Shown: piece by piece, positions 1-10,586 of the stretch | Layout of the letters: each line of letters begins with the position of its first letter | Position numbering within the stretch: position 1 is the stretch's first letter | Notes under the pieces: model-generated | Database searches by the model: none | Told to the model about the DNA's origin: nothing | The model's input: only the letters and a program-made list of their open reading frames with translations | Program-made: the position numbers and the translations under genes | Source of the DNA: Frigidibacter sp. SD6-1 | GTDB taxonomy: Bacteria; Pseudomonadota; Alphaproteobacteria; Rhodobacterales; Rhodobacteraceae | Assembly: GCF_030143255.1 (NCBI RefSeq) | Contig: NZ_JARJNR010000011.1 | Location: 1-60,000 of the forward strand | Reading direction: 5' to 3' | Length of the DNA: 60,000 nucleotides

Positions 1-472
1 CCAACAGCCGCGCTGCGCAACCTGAAAGCTCCGCGCATCTGTTGGTTGCTCCACCAGCGCCGATCGGCGTATCAACCCAAAGGACTCCGGTTCCGGCTGG
101 GTGAAAGTTCAGTGGCAGGTCACTCGAAGAGGTCGGAGCGAATGCTGGGAGCGATGGCCACCTGCTGAAGCATTCTCTGCTGCAGAATGCTGAACCCTTT
201 GCCTCATCCTCTGGCCACTGGTGCTACCACGGCACGACTCCAAGTTGGGCATCGGCGATCTGGTTGCGGGAGGTGCAACGAGGAGAGCTCACCGTGAAGC
301 GTTGTCTAACAAATCCGGAATTTCCGTCGGCGTCGCATGGGAGAAACTGGCCGTTTTTCCGGAAAAATTTGACCAGATCCGGATCGCAACAAGATTCGGT
401 CCGCGCATGGTTATGAGGAAATCGCGCAAACCTTTGGGTAGAGCGCAAGGTTTTGCGCGATCCTACAGTACT
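1..472. other. gene-free window end, possible decayed insertion sequence
   Basis: No convincing gene lies in this stretch downstream of gyrB. It contains a perfect 12-bp palindrome at 58-69 (CGCCGATCGGCG) and an inverted repeat at 169-191 (AGCATTCT, 7-nt loop, AGAATGCT). A reading frame enters from the left edge and stops near 170, but it matches nothing I recognise. The composition is less strongly coding-like than the neighbours, which would fit a decayed mobile-element end or plain intergenic DNA. This is a weak inference. Confidence 0.3.
421..461 (-). terminator. strong hairpin downstream of gyrB
   Basis: Arms at 421-434 (ATCGCGCAAACCTT) and 447-461 (AAGGTTTTGCGCGAT) are complementary apart from one bulged base. 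The loop is about 12 nt. The hairpin sits 12 bp past the gyrB stop codon. In the gyrB direction the stem is followed only by TTCCTCAT, so the T tract is weak. It is the likely transcript end of the operon. Confidence 0.55.
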
Positions 473-2944
<2,472 letters not shown>

Positions 2945-3007
2945 CTACCCATTTTATAGGGGTTCGGGCCGGGATTGTCACGCGCAAGCCCCAAGATTTT
3001 GTGGTTT

Positions 3008-3082
3008 CGCCGCCTGCGGCGGCGATCCGCCGGGAGGGCTCTGCCCTCCCGGACCCACCCGGGATATTTGCAAACGGAAGAG
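3008..3082 (+). repeat. hairpin-plus-tail intergenic repeat, copy A
   Basis: A 9-bp GC stem (3030-3038 with 3044-3052, loop CTCTG) is preceded by a smaller CGCC/GGCG hairpin. It is followed by a conserved tail, GATATTTGCAAACGGAAGA, at 3063-3081. The tail is identical to that of copy D near 59261. Related copies lie at 5252-5300 and 32664-32718. This copy is oriented against both flanking genes (gyrB and the LysE-type gene), unlike the others, which point the same way as the gene just upstream. Confidence 0.8.
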
Positions 3083-3086
3083 ATGA

Positions 3087-3707
3087 TCAGGTCAGAGTGA
3101 TCGCGAGGCCGACGGCGATAAGGAGGCAGCCCGAGATCACGTTCAGACGGTGCAACCGTTCGGGCGAGGCGAGAAGCGCGCGGGCGCGGTCGAGAAAGAG
3201 GGCAAGGCCAAGGTTCCCGAGCATCGGGACAAGCGCCGAGATGGCAAGTATGGCGGCAATGTCGGGGGCAGTGATCCTCGACAGGTCGAAGAAGCCGGGC
3301 AGCACCCCCATGTAGAACAGGATGGCCTTGGGGTTTCCGATCACCGCGGCGACCCCGACGGAGAAAGCCGGCCATACGCCGGGCCTCGTCAGGCGGCTGT
3401 CGGCCTTCATCGTTCCGGTGGACTTGCGGATGAGCATCGCGCCCATGAGCATGAAGACCGCCGCCGCCACCCAGCGCAGGAGGGACAGGAACTCGCCATA
3501 GACGGACAGGATCCAGGTCAGGCCGAAGATCGCGCAGAGCGGCCAGACGAGGTCTCCAAGCGCCACGCCGACGGCGAGCGGCCAGGCCGACGCAAAGCCG
3601 CCGGAAAGCGCACGGGCCGTCAGCGCCACCCAGACCGGTCCGGGTACGGCCCAGAGAAGGAACATGCCGCCCGCATAAAGCGCGAGCTGGGAAAGCGTGA
3701 CGGTCAC
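3087..3707 (-). CDS. LysE/RhtB-family amino-acid exporter
   Basis: This is a 206-aa integral inner-membrane protein of the LysE translocator family, predicted to export amino acids or derivatives. The N-terminus reads FLLWAVPGPVWVALTARAL, with the family-typical PGP motif near residue 23. About six hydrophobic segments follow, with the NPKAILFY segment typical of LysE/RhtB members near 124. The start is GTG at 3705-3707, overlapping the stop of the upstream VOC gene as GTGA, so the two are probably translationally coupled. It lies between recF and gyrB although it has no evident replication role. The substrate cannot be deduced from sequence. Confidence 0.85.
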   Translation of the reverse strand: MTVTLSQLALYAGGMFLLWAVPGPVWVALTARALSGGFASAWPLAVGVALGDLVWPLCAIFGLTWILSVYGEFLSLLRWVAAAVFMLMGAMLIRKSTGTMKADSRLTRPGVWPAFSVGVAAVIGNPKAILFYMGVLPGFFDLSRITAPDIAAILAISALVPMLGNLGLALFLDRARALLASPERLHRLNVISGCLLIAVGLAITLT

Positions 3708-4138
3708 TCCGCCACCCCGAGTGTCAGGCTGCCATCCTCGTCAAGGGGCCAGAAGGGATTATGGGCGATTTCCCAGACATGGCCGTCGGGATCGGCGAAA
3801 TAACCCGAATAACCGCCCCAGAAGGCTTTCTTCGGCGATTTCAGCATCTCGGCTCCGGCGGCGACGGCGCGCGCGAAAGTCTCGTCCACATCTGCCTCGC
3901 TTTCCATGTTCTGTGCGAGCGTCATCGCCCCGGTGCCGAGCGCTGCCCCCGGCCTGTCCTGATCGGCTGCAAGCGCCTCCAGATCGAAGAGCGCCATCGC
4001 CAGCCCGTTCATCTGGAAAAGCACAAGCGCTTCCATCGAGCGCGGATGGGTCTGCCAGCCCCAGGCCTGGTAGAAGGCGCGCGCGCGGGCAAGATCGGCG
4101 ACGCCGAGGGTGATCAAGGTGACGCGTTCGCGCTTCAT
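3704..4138 (-). CDS. VOC-family (glyoxalase/bleomycin-resistance fold) protein
   Basis: This is a 144-aa vicinal-oxygen-chelate fold protein. VITLGVADLARARAFYQA-type sequence at the N-terminus (here LITLGVADLARARAFYQAW) gives the first beta-alpha-beta unit. GYSGYFADPDGHVWEIAHNP near residue 110 is the conserved C-terminal metal-side motif with the Glu ligand. Members are metal-dependent lyases, dioxygenases or binding proteins; the substrate is unknown here. ATG at 4136-4138 overlaps the recF stop as ATGA, and its own stop overlaps the LysE-type gene, so it belongs to the recF transcript. Confidence 0.85.
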   Translation of the reverse strand: MKRERVTLITLGVADLARARAFYQAWGWQTHPRSMEALVLFQMNGLAMALFDLEALAADQDRPGAALGTGAMTLAQNMESEADVDETFARAVAAGAEMLKSPKKAFWGGYSGYFADPDGHVWEIAHNPFWPLDEDGSLTLGVAE

Positions 4139-5229
4139 GTTCCGCTCCGGAAGGTGGCGCGAGAGTGACCCGCCTCCTCCGAGACTTCAAGCCACTGCGC
4201 ACGAGGCCCGAGCGCCTCGAAGAGTTCCGGCCCGGTGCCGGTCATGAACGCCTGCGCGCCAAGCGCCGCGATCTCGTTGTAGAGCGCGGCGCGGCGATCC
4301 TCATCAAGATGGGCGGCCACTTCATCCAGCAGCAGGATCGGCGGCTGGCCGATGTCGTTGGCAAGCGCACGGGCATTGGCGAGGATGAGCGAGATCAGAA
4401 GCGCCTTCTGCTCGCCGGTCGAACATTGGGCGGCGCGTGTGCCTTTCGCAGCATAGATCGCCGACAGATCGGCGCGATGCGGGCCGACGAGCGTCCGCCC
4501 CGCGGCCATGTCGCGGGCCCGGCCCGCGGCGAAGGCCCCCGCCAGCCCCTCCGCACCGCCGGGTATCGCGCCATCCTCGCCATCCAGGATCGCCAGTTCG
4601 GCGGCAGGAAACGTCGTGTCCGCGTTGGCCTGCGCCGCTGCCAGCCGGTCCAGCGCCGCGCTGCGGTTTCTGTCGATCTCGGCGCCCGCCTCGGCCATCT
4701 GCGCCTCGAGCGCCCCGTACCAGGCCGGATCGCGCACCCCGTCCTTCAAAAGCCGGTTGCGCTCCCGCATCGCCTTTTCGTAGGCCAGCGCTGCCTCGGC
4801 ATGGGCGGGCACGAAGGACAGGACCATCCGGTCGAGGAACCGACGCCGCCCCTCCGCCCCTTCGATCCACAACCGGTCCATCGCCGGGGTCAGCCACAGG
4901 ATACGCGCGATCCGCCCGAGCGTCGCCTGTGTGGAAGTCTTGCCGTCGATCGTGACGCTGCGCGCGGCGGCGCGTTCTGCCATGGTCTCGATCTCATGTC
5001 CGTCGACGCTCGCCGCGATCTTCCAGCCAAGCGCTTCGGGCCGCCGCGACAGGTCCTCTGCCGCCGCCCGCCTCAGGCCGCGACCGGGCGACAGAAGCGA
5101 GATCGCTTCGAGAATGTTGGTCTTGCCCGCGCCGTTCGGCCCGTGGATCGCCACCGGTCCACCGTCAAAGCTCAAGGCCGTGCGGCGGTGCGAGCGGAAA
5201 TGCGACAGGAGCAGTTCTGTAACGGGCAC
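4135..5229 (-). CDS. recF: DNA replication and repair protein RecF
   Basis: This is an SMC-like ATPase that helps load RecA at single-strand gaps with RecO and RecR. At 364 aa the length is normal. Walker A HGPNGAGKTN lies near residues 29-38. The ABC-type signature region CSTGEQKALLISL is near 268 and Walker B PILLLDEVAAHLD near 296. The start is GTG at 5227-5229, giving fMet-PVTELLL; the usual RecF N-terminus with a DFRSH-like loop follows (SHFRSHRRTAL). It lies downstream of dnaN, separated by an 83-bp gap filled by repeat copy B, and overlaps the VOC gene by 4 bp. Confidence 0.96.
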   Translation of the reverse strand: MPVTELLLSHFRSHRRTALSFDGGPVAIHGPNGAGKTNILEAISLLSPGRGLRRAAAEDLSRRPEALGWKIAASVDGHEIETMAERAAARSVTIDGKTSTQATLGRIARILWLTPAMDRLWIEGAEGRRRFLDRMVLSFVPAHAEAALAYEKAMRERNRLLKDGVRDPAWYGALEAQMAEAGAEIDRNRSAALDRLAAAQANADTTFPAAELAILDGEDGAIPGGAEGLAGAFAAGRARDMAAGRTLVGPHRADLSAIYAAKGTRAAQCSTGEQKALLISLILANARALANDIGQPPILLLDEVAAHLDEDRRAALYNEIAALGAQAFMTGTGPELFEALGPRAQWLEVSEEAGHSRATFRSGT

Positions 5230-5251
5230 CCCGAAAGACCCTCTTGCCCTT

Positions 5252-5300
5252 CATTCTGGTACAAATATCCCGGGGGGTCCGGGGGGCTGGCCCCCCGGCC
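5252..5300 (-). repeat. hairpin-plus-tail intergenic repeat, copy B
   Basis: Read on the minus strand, a perfect 8-bp GC stem (5291-5298 with 5279-5286, loop CCAG) is followed by GGACCCCCCGGGATATTTG. After GATATTTG the tail diverges (TACCAGAATGAAGGG). The repeat fills the dnaN-recF gap and points in the direction of dnaN transcription. This placement would suit a partial terminator or an mRNA 3' end stabiliser. Confidence 0.75.
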
Positions 5301-5312
5301 TCGGCCCGGACA

Positions 5313-6431
5313 TCACACCCGCATCGGCATCACGACATAGACGGCCGACGTATCGTTACCCTCACGCATAAGCGTCGGGTCACCTGCCGAATTGAACAGG
5401 AACACGGCATTCTCGCGATCGACCTGGCTTGCGATCTCCAGCAGGTATTTCGCGTTGAAGCCGATTTCCAGCCGCTCGTCGCCATAGGCGACCGCCAGCT
5501 CTTCTTCTGCCGCGCCGCTGTCGGGGGCGTTGACCGACAGGACCAGCCGGTCCTCGTCCAGCTGCATCTTCACCGCGCGCGAGCGTTCCGACGAAACCGT
5601 CGCCACCCGGTCGACCGCCTTGGCAAACTCGGCCGCATCCACTTCCAGCCGCTTGGTGTTTCCGGTCGGGATCACACGGGTATAGTCGGGGAAGGTGCCG
5701 TCGATGACCTTAGAGGTCAGCGTGATCGCGGGCGTGGCGAAACGCACCTTGGTTTCCGAAACCGACACGGCGATCTTTGCTTCGTCGTCTTCCAGAAGCT
5801 TTCTCAGTTCGCCCACGGTCTTGCGCGGCACGATCACGCCCGGCATGCCTTGTGCGCCGTCGGGCAGCGCCGCGTCGATCCGTGCCAGCCTATGGCCGTC
5901 GGTCGCTACGCAGCGCAGGACGGTGCCGTCTTCGCCGGTCGCCACATGCATGTAGACGCCGTTGAGGTAATAGCGCGTCTCTTCGGTCGAGATCGCGAAT
6001 TTCGACTTGTCGAACAAGCGCCGCAGCACACCCGCGGGCGCCGAGAAATTGGCGGTATATTCCGACGAGGCCATCACCGGGAAATCCTCGCGCGGCAGGG
6101 TCGCGAGCGAGAAGGTCGAGCGGCCGGCCTCGACGGTCAGGCGGCCCGCGGCGCTGTCGTCGGTCAGCTGCACCAGCGCCCCGTCCGGCAGTTTCCGCAC
6201 GATTTCATGCAGCATCACCGCCGATACGGTCGTCGCACCGGCGCGCTCGACCATCGCGGGGGCCTTGTCGATGACCTCGATATCGAGGTCGGTCGCGCGC
6301 AGCGAGACGGTCGATCCCTCGGCCTCGATCAGCACATTGGCGAGGATCGGAATCGTATTGCGCCGTTCGACGACCGACTGTGCCTGGGCGACCGCCTTCA
6401 GAAGCACTGCGCGTTCGATGCTGAGTTTCAT
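5313..6431 (-). CDS. dnaN: DNA polymerase III sliding clamp (beta subunit)
   Basis: This is the ring-shaped processivity clamp for DNA polymerase III. It also serves as a docking platform for MutS, Hda and translesion polymerases. At 372 aa it has the canonical length for three repeated clamp domains. The N-terminus MKLSIERAVLLKAVAQAQ and the ERRNTIPILANVL segment are hallmark clamp sequences. The C-terminus ends YVVMPMRV, matching the family ending. The start is ATG at 6429-6431. It sits between dnaA and recF as in most bacteria. The 130-bp gap to dnaA could carry a promoter, though none is obvious. Confidence 0.98.
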   Translation of the reverse strand: MKLSIERAVLLKAVAQAQSVVERRNTIPILANVLIEAEGSTVSLRATDLDIEVIDKAPAMVERAGATTVSAVMLHEIVRKLPDGALVQLTDDSAAGRLTVEAGRSTFSLATLPREDFPVMASSEYTANFSAPAGVLRRLFDKSKFAISTEETRYYLNGVYMHVATGEDGTVLRCVATDGHRLARIDAALPDGAQGMPGVIVPRKTVGELRKLLEDDEAKIAVSVSETKVRFATPAITLTSKVIDGTFPDYTRVIPTGNTKRLEVDAAEFAKAVDRVATVSSERSRAVKMQLDEDRLVLSVNAPDSGAAEEELAVAYGDERLEIGFNAKYLLEIASQVDRENAVFLFNSAGDPTLMREGNDTSAVYVVMPMRV

Positions 6432-6561
6432 TTCCGTCCCCTGTCATGTCCGGACACAGCCCGGGACGGAGAAACTAGCAAGTTTCCGCCCGGGCTCAAG
6501 GTTTTTCAGATGTTTCAACCGGAAAGGGGCGCGAGGTCAAGCCGCGCCCCGCCGTGACGGC

Positions 6562-7932
6562 TCAGCTTTCGAGAAGCCGGCGCAGCAGGTCCACATCTTC
6601 GGCCAGCTGATGGTCGGTGCCGCGCATTTCCTCGATCACGCGGACGCCATGCATGATGGTCGTGTGGTCGCGCCCGCCGAAGCGGCGGCCGATCTCGGGC
6701 AGGCTGCGCGTCGTCAGCTGCTTGGCCAGATACATTGCCACCTGACGCGGACGGGCAATGGTCCGGGTGCGCTTCGGCCCGATCATGTCGGACAGCCGGA
6801 TGTTGAAATGTTCGCTGACCTTGCGCTGGATCTCCTCGATGGTGATCTTGCGGTCCGAGGCGCGCAGGATATCGGCAAGACAGTCCTGCGCGAGGTCGAG
6901 CGTGATTTCCTTGCCGACGAGCGAGGCGAAGGCGAAAAGCCGGGTCAGCGCCCCTTCCAGCACGCGGACATTGGTGGTGATCCGGTGCGACAGGAATTCC
7001 AGCACGCCGCCCGCAAGCTTCACGCCGGGATGCAGCGCCAGATAGGTCTCGGCCTTCTGTTGCAGGATGCCGAGGCGCAATTCGTAATCGGTGGGATGCA
7101 GGTCGACGACCAGCCCGCATTGCAGGCGCGACTTGATCCGCTCTTCCAGATCCTTGATCTCGCCCGGCGCGCGGTCTGCCGAAATCACGATGCGCTTGTT
7201 CTGGTCGATCAGCGCGTTGAACGTGTGGAAAAATTCTTCCTGTGTCGATTCCTTGCCCGCGATGAACTGGACGTCATCGACCATCAGCACGTCGACCGAG
7301 CGGAACAGCTCCTTGAAATCCATGATCTGCTTGTCGCGCAGCGCCTGGATGAAGCGGTACATGAACTGTTCGGCCGAAAGATACAGCACCCGCAGTTCGG
7401 GGTCGCGCGCCTGCATCTCCTGCGCGATCGCATGCATGAGATGGGTCTTGCCGAGGCCGACGCCGCCATAGAGGAACAGCGGATTGAAGGTGACCGGCCC
7501 GCCCTCGGCCACGCGGCGCGCGGCGGCATGGGCCAGCTCGTTCGGCTTGCCCACGACGAACGAATCGAACGTGAAGCGGGAATCGAGCGCGGCGCCCGGC
7601 AGGTCGCCTTCTTCCGACCGCTGGGCCGCCTGCGGGCGGCTCGCCGCCTTGCGGGTCGCGGGCGCGACCTTGGCGATCGGGACGGCGCGGGCCTTGGGCA
7701 CCACGAAGTCCACCCGCTCGACCTCGGCGCCGACCTTGGCAAGGTGCAACCGGATCTGTTCGGAATAATTGCGCGACACCCAGTCGCGCATGAAATTGGT
7801 CGGAACGTCGAAACGGGCGGTGCCCGCATCGAGGCTGACGAGTGTCAGCGGCTCGATCCAGCTCGCGAAGGCATTCTTGCCGACCGTCTTGCGCAATTCA
7901 TCTTGAGCCTGCCCCCAGGTTTTTTCGATCAT
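6562..7932 (-). CDS. dnaA: chromosomal replication initiator DnaA
   Basis: This is an AAA+ ATPase that binds DnaA boxes and melts oriC. The N-terminal domain I reads EKTWGQAQDELRKTVGK. The AAA+ domain has Walker A GGVGLGKTHLMHAI near residue 155 and Walker B LMVDDVQFIAGKEST near 215. The C-terminal DNA-binding domain carries the DnaA signature RDHTTIMHGVRVIEE near 425. From the ATG at 7932 the protein is 456 aa; family members usually start just before the conserved WG of domain I. A GTG at 7947 would add five residues and has about equally poor ribosome-binding support. It is transcribed leftwards with dnaN. Confidence 0.96.
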   Translation of the reverse strand: MIEKTWGQAQDELRKTVGKNAFASWIEPLTLVSLDAGTARFDVPTNFMRDWVSRNYSEQIRLHLAKVGAEVERVDFVVPKARAVPIAKVAPATRKAASRPQAAQRSEEGDLPGAALDSRFTFDSFVVGKPNELAHAAARRVAEGGPVTFNPLFLYGGVGLGKTHLMHAIAQEMQARDPELRVLYLSAEQFMYRFIQALRDKQIMDFKELFRSVDVLMVDDVQFIAGKESTQEEFFHTFNALIDQNKRIVISADRAPGEIKDLEERIKSRLQCGLVVDLHPTDYELRLGILQQKAETYLALHPGVKLAGGVLEFLSHRITTNVRVLEGALTRLFAFASLVGKEITLDLAQDCLADILRASDRKITIEEIQRKVSEHFNIRLSDMIGPKRTRTIARPRQVAMYLAKQLTTRSLPEIGRRFGGRDHTTIMHGVRVIEEMRGTDHQLAEDVDLLRRLLES

Positions 7933-7947
7933 TCTTTTTGTGCCCAC

Positions 7948-8406
7948 ATCTTCTGTCCCATGCGCCCGGTCGCCCGGCCGGCATTCCTCCGCTCTCCTTC
8001 AGGGCGCAGGCGGCGTGTCCGGCCGCTGCACCTCACAAGGTTGGGGGGTGATCGGAAACAACGGCACTACCTGCCAAAAATCGGCCGGACCGTTCCTTCA
8101 CAGACAACCGTGCGAGCGCACGGGCAAAGGCACATGCCGCACATCTTCGCGAATGTGCGGTGAGGTGAAGCGGGTGCACCCCCGCAACTTCCCCGATGTC
8201 TTCCGTCCCCCCAGGACGAAGTGAATCGCTGACCAGACGCTAGCAAGCCGCGCGCGCGCCCCGCAACAGAACTTCGCGCTTGACTCACCGATTGGCAGAA
8301 CGAATCCCGAAGGGCCGTGCAAACGTGTGACAGGGCGGTTTTCGGACCGGTTGGAACGCAAGAATCTTACGTCACGTCATGATCCGCCTGCGCCCGAAAA
8401 TCGAAA
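7948..8406. other. dnaA-rpsT intergenic region
   Basis: This is about 460 bp without a credible gene, lying upstream of dnaA and downstream of rpsT. It must hold the dnaA promoter. It contains two inverted repeats: CCGTGCG/CGCACGG at 8108-8123 and CCGCACAT/ATGTGCGG at 8137-8160. I found no TTATCCACA-like DnaA box cluster and no AT-rich unwinding stretch, so I see no support for oriC here. Confidence 0.6.
8137..8160. promoter_or_regulatory. perfect 8-bp inverted repeat upstream of dnaA
   Basis: CCGCACAT and ATGTGCGG are separated by CTTCGCGA, about 200 bp upstream of the dnaA start. A second dyad (CCGTGCG-AG-CGCACGG) lies 14 bp away at 8108-8123. The pair could be operator dyads or leader hairpins of dnaA. 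No known regulator consensus was matched, so the role is inferred from position only. Confidence 0.35.
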
Positions 8407-8431
8407 GGGGCGTCACCTTGCGGTGCGCCCC
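8407..8431 (-). terminator. Rho-independent terminator of rpsT
   Basis: On the minus strand GGGGCG pairs with CGCCCC around a GCAA-capped inner stem. It is followed by TTTCGATTTT at 8397-8406. It starts 26 bp past the rpsT stop codon, ideal for a ribosomal-protein transcript. Confidence 0.8.
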
Positions 8432-8456
8432 TGAATTGGTCTTGATCGTCTGCCTG

Positions 8457-8726
8457 TCAGGCGGTCGCGAGCGCTTTCACGCGCGACGCCAGACGCGACA
8501 TCTTGCGCGCGACGGTGTTCTTGTGCAGCACGCCCTTGGTGATGCCACGCGCCAGTTCCGGCTGGGCATTCTTCAGCGCGGCGGTCGCGGCCTCGGTGTT
8601 GCCCGAAGTGATCGCTTCTTCAACCTTGCGCAGGAACGTGCGGATCCGCGAACGGCGTGCCTTGTTCACGTCTTGACGACGCTCGGACTGGCGCGCGCGC
8701 TTCTTGGACTGGGGCGTATTTGCCAT
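8457..8726 (-). CDS. rpsT: 30S ribosomal protein S20
   Basis: This is a small-subunit protein that binds 16S rRNA early in assembly. It is 89 aa and very basic. It begins [17 protein letters not shown], which is diagnostic for S20, and continues with an all-helical sequence ([19 protein letters not shown]). [20 protein letters not shown] forms the conserved C-terminal helix. It is monocistronic, with a promoter at 8769-8797 and a terminator at 8407-8431. Its position beside dnaA is common in proteobacteria. Confidence 0.97.
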   Translation of the reverse strand: MANTPQSKKRARQSERRQDVNKARRSRIRTFLRKVEEAITSGNTEAATAALKNAQPELARGITKGVLHKNTVARKMSRLASRVKALATA

Positions 8727-8768
8727 GGGACGGATTCCGATTTCGGTTCAAGTAAATCTGAAGCCGCG

Positions 8769-8797
8769 CTTCTAGGGGCGACTCGCGGAGAAGTCAA
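8769..8797 (-). promoter_or_regulatory. rpsT: sigma70-type promoter of rpsT
   Basis: Minus-strand -35 box TTGACT (8792-8797) and -10 box TAGAAG (8769-8774) are separated by exactly 17 bp. The boxes lie about 43-71 bp upstream of the ATG. The -10 matches TATAAT at four of six positions. Confidence 0.6.
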
Positions 8798-8821
8798 CAG
8801 TGCGCCAGGCGCAAAATTCGC

Positions 8822-9598
8822 CTATCTATCGGTGAATTTCGGCGGGCGCTTCTCGATGAAGGCCAGCATGCCTTCTTTCTGGTCCTCGGTCGCGAAAAGC
8901 GACTGGAAAAGCCGCCTCTCAAAAAGCACCCCCTCGGCAAGCGTCATTTCGTCGGCCCGGTGCACCGCCTCCTTGGCGGCCTTCACCGCGATCTGCGATT
9001 TCTCGGCGATCTTCTGCGCGGCGGCCAGCGCTTCGGCCACCAAATCGGCGGCGGGCACGGTGCGTGCGGTCAGGCCCGCGCGCTCTGCCTCTTCCGCCCC
9101 CATCATCCGGCCGGTCAGATGCAGGTCCATGGACTTCGCGCGCCCGATCAGCCGGGTCATGCGCTGCGTCCCGCCGATGCCGGGAATGACGCCAAGGTTG
9201 ATCTCGGGCTGGCCGAATTTCGCGCTGTCGGCGGCGATGATGAAATCGCACAGCATGGCAAGCTCGCAGCCCCCGCCGAGGCAATAGCCCGCCACCGCCG
9301 CGATCACCGGCTTGCGGGTGGCGCGGATACGGTCGGCTTCAGCCGCGAAGATATTCTCGAGGAACACTTCGGCGAAGCCTTTCGTCGACATTTCGCGAAT
9401 GTCGGCGCCCGCCGCGAAGGCCTTTTCCGACCCGGTCACCACGATGGCGCGCACGTCCGGATCGCCGTCCATCGCGGTCAGCGCCGCCGCCAGTTCCCCC
9501 ATGAGCTGCGCACTCAGCGCATTCAGCGCCTCGGGCCGGTTCAGGCGGATCAGGCGGACCGGTCCGTGGCTCTCGATGAGAAGCGTTTCATAGGTCAT
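8822..9598 (-). CDS. enoyl-CoA hydratase (crotonase)
   Basis: This enzyme hydrates trans-2-enoyl-CoA to 3-hydroxyacyl-CoA in fatty-acid beta-oxidation and related acyl-CoA pathways. It is 258 aa, the usual crotonase length. [11 protein letters not shown] near residue 65 and [16 protein letters not shown] near 105 form the oxyanion hole and first catalytic Glu region. [19 protein letters not shown] near 135 carries the second catalytic Glu. All key residues of the short-chain mitochondrial-type enzyme appear present. The start is ATG at 9596-9598, preceded by GGGAGAG. It lies 49 bp from mutM, same strand, and may be cotranscribed. Confidence 0.93.
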   Translation of the reverse strand: MTYETLLIESHGPVRLIRLNRPEALNALSAQLMGELAAALTAMDGDPDVRAIVVTGSEKAFAAGADIREMSTKGFAEVFLENIFAAEADRIRATRKPVIAAVAGYCLGGGCELAMLCDFIIAADSAKFGQPEINLGVIPGIGGTQRMTRLIGRAKSMDLHLTGRMMGAEEAERAGLTARTVPAADLVAEALAAAQKIAEKSQIAVKAAKEAVHRADEMTLAEGVLFERRLFQSLFATEDQKEGMLAFIEKRPPKFTDR

Positions 9599-9647
9599 GG
9601 CACTCTCCCGTTTCCCCGTGACTATCAGGCGGGGCGAAGGGTGCAAG

Positions 9648-10586
9648 TCACGTTTGGCAGACGGGGCAGTGATAGGTGGACCGGCCCGACTGGACGATCC
9701 GCTCGATCGCTCCCGTGCATCCCGGTGCCGGGCAGGGCTGGCCTTCCCGGTCATATACCCGGAAGGAATGCTGGAAATAGCCAAGCTCGCCATCCGCCTG
9801 CCGGTAGTCGCGCAGCGACGATCCCCCCGCCGCGATCGCCTCGGACAGGACCTCACGCACCACCGGTACCAGCCGCGCCACGTCCGCGGCCCCCAGATCG
9901 CCCGACAGGCGGCGCGGGTCGATCCCGGCGCGGTGCAACGCCTCGGAGACATAGATATTGCCCAGCCCCGCGACGATCTTCTGATCAAGCAGCGCGGCCT
10001 TCACCGGCATCGCCCGGCCCGCCAGCCGTCCGGCCAGATAGGTTTCGTTGAAGAGGTTGCCCAGGGGCTCCGGCCCCAGATCGCGCAACAGTCTGTGTGC
10101 CTCGGCCCCGGCCGTCGGCATCAGATCCATCGCCCCGAAGCGGCGGGCGTCGTTGAAGGTGATCCGCACGCCGCCCTCCATGTCGAGAACGACATGATCG
10201 TGCTTTTCCGGCGCCGGATGGCTGAAGTGAAAGCCCCCCACCCCCTCCCTCCCCGCAAGGGGGAGGGGGCCGCGAACCTGCGCCGTGGTCTCTGGCGCTT
10301 CCCTCCCCCTTGTGGGGAGGGAGAGGGTGGGGGGCGCCGAAACCAGCATCCGCCCCGACATGCCAAGATGAATGAGAAGCGTCTCGCCGGTCGAAAGATC
10401 GGCGAGGATATATTTCGACCGCCGCCTGAGCCCCTCGACCCGGGCACCGGTCAACCGCTCCGCCATCCGCGCGGGCAGGGGAAAGCGCAGATCGGGCCGG
10501 TTGACCTGCGCGCGGGCAATCACGCGGCCCTCCATCACCGGCAGAAGCCCCATCCGGACGGTTTCGACCTCTGGCAGTTCAGGCAC
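9648..10586 (-). CDS. mutM: formamidopyrimidine-DNA glycosylase with palindromic insertion
   Basis: This bifunctional glycosylase/AP lyase removes 8-oxoguanine and FaPy lesions. The start is GTG at 10584-10586, so the mature protein begins with the catalytic Pro of PELPEVETV; the upstream in-frame ATG is rejected because the Pro must be N-terminal. The catalytic Lys sits in [10 protein letters not shown] near residue 58. The C-terminal zinc finger [10 protein letters not shown]...YHCPVCQ has all four cysteines. At 312 aa it is about 35-40 residues longer than usual. The excess (residues ~84-121, rich in Pro, Gly and Arg) is encoded by a 101-bp inverted repeat at 10234-10334, between GMSGRMLVS and HDHVV. 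The GTG overlaps the stop of the upstream membrane-protein gene by 8 bp. The insertion is in a variable surface loop, so the enzyme may still be active. Confidence 0.93.
   Translation of the reverse strand: MPELPEVETVRMGLLPVMEGRVIARAQVNRPDLRFPLPARMAERLTGARVEGLRRRSKYILADLSTGETLLIHLGMSGRMLVSAPPTLSLPTRGREAPETTAQVRGPLPLAGREGVGGFHFSHPAPEKHDHVVLDMEGGVRITFNDARRFGAMDLMPTAGAEAHRLLRDLGPEPLGNLFNETYLAGRLAGRAMPVKAALLDQKIVAGLGNIYVSEALHRAGIDPRRLSGDLGAADVARLVPVVREVLSEAIAAGGSSLRDYRQADGELGYFQHSFRVYDREGQPCPAPGCTGAIERIVQSGRSTYHCPVCQT
10234..10334. repeat. long palindromic repeat inside mutM
   Basis: Two 34-nt arms (10234-10267 and 10301-10334) are inverted copies with only two mismatches, separated by 33 nt. 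Each arm is itself a small hairpin of the form CCTCCCC-GCAA-GGGGGAGG. The element keeps the mutM frame open and is translated. Similar CCCTCCCC/GGGGAGGG palindromes are common dispersed repeats between genes in alphaproteobacteria; finding one within a housekeeping coding sequence is unusual. Confidence 0.88.

Noticed and set aside
7948-8406. Replication origin (oriC) beside dnaA
   Set aside because: No DnaA boxes and no AT-rich unwinding region were seen; two hairpins alone are not sufficient.
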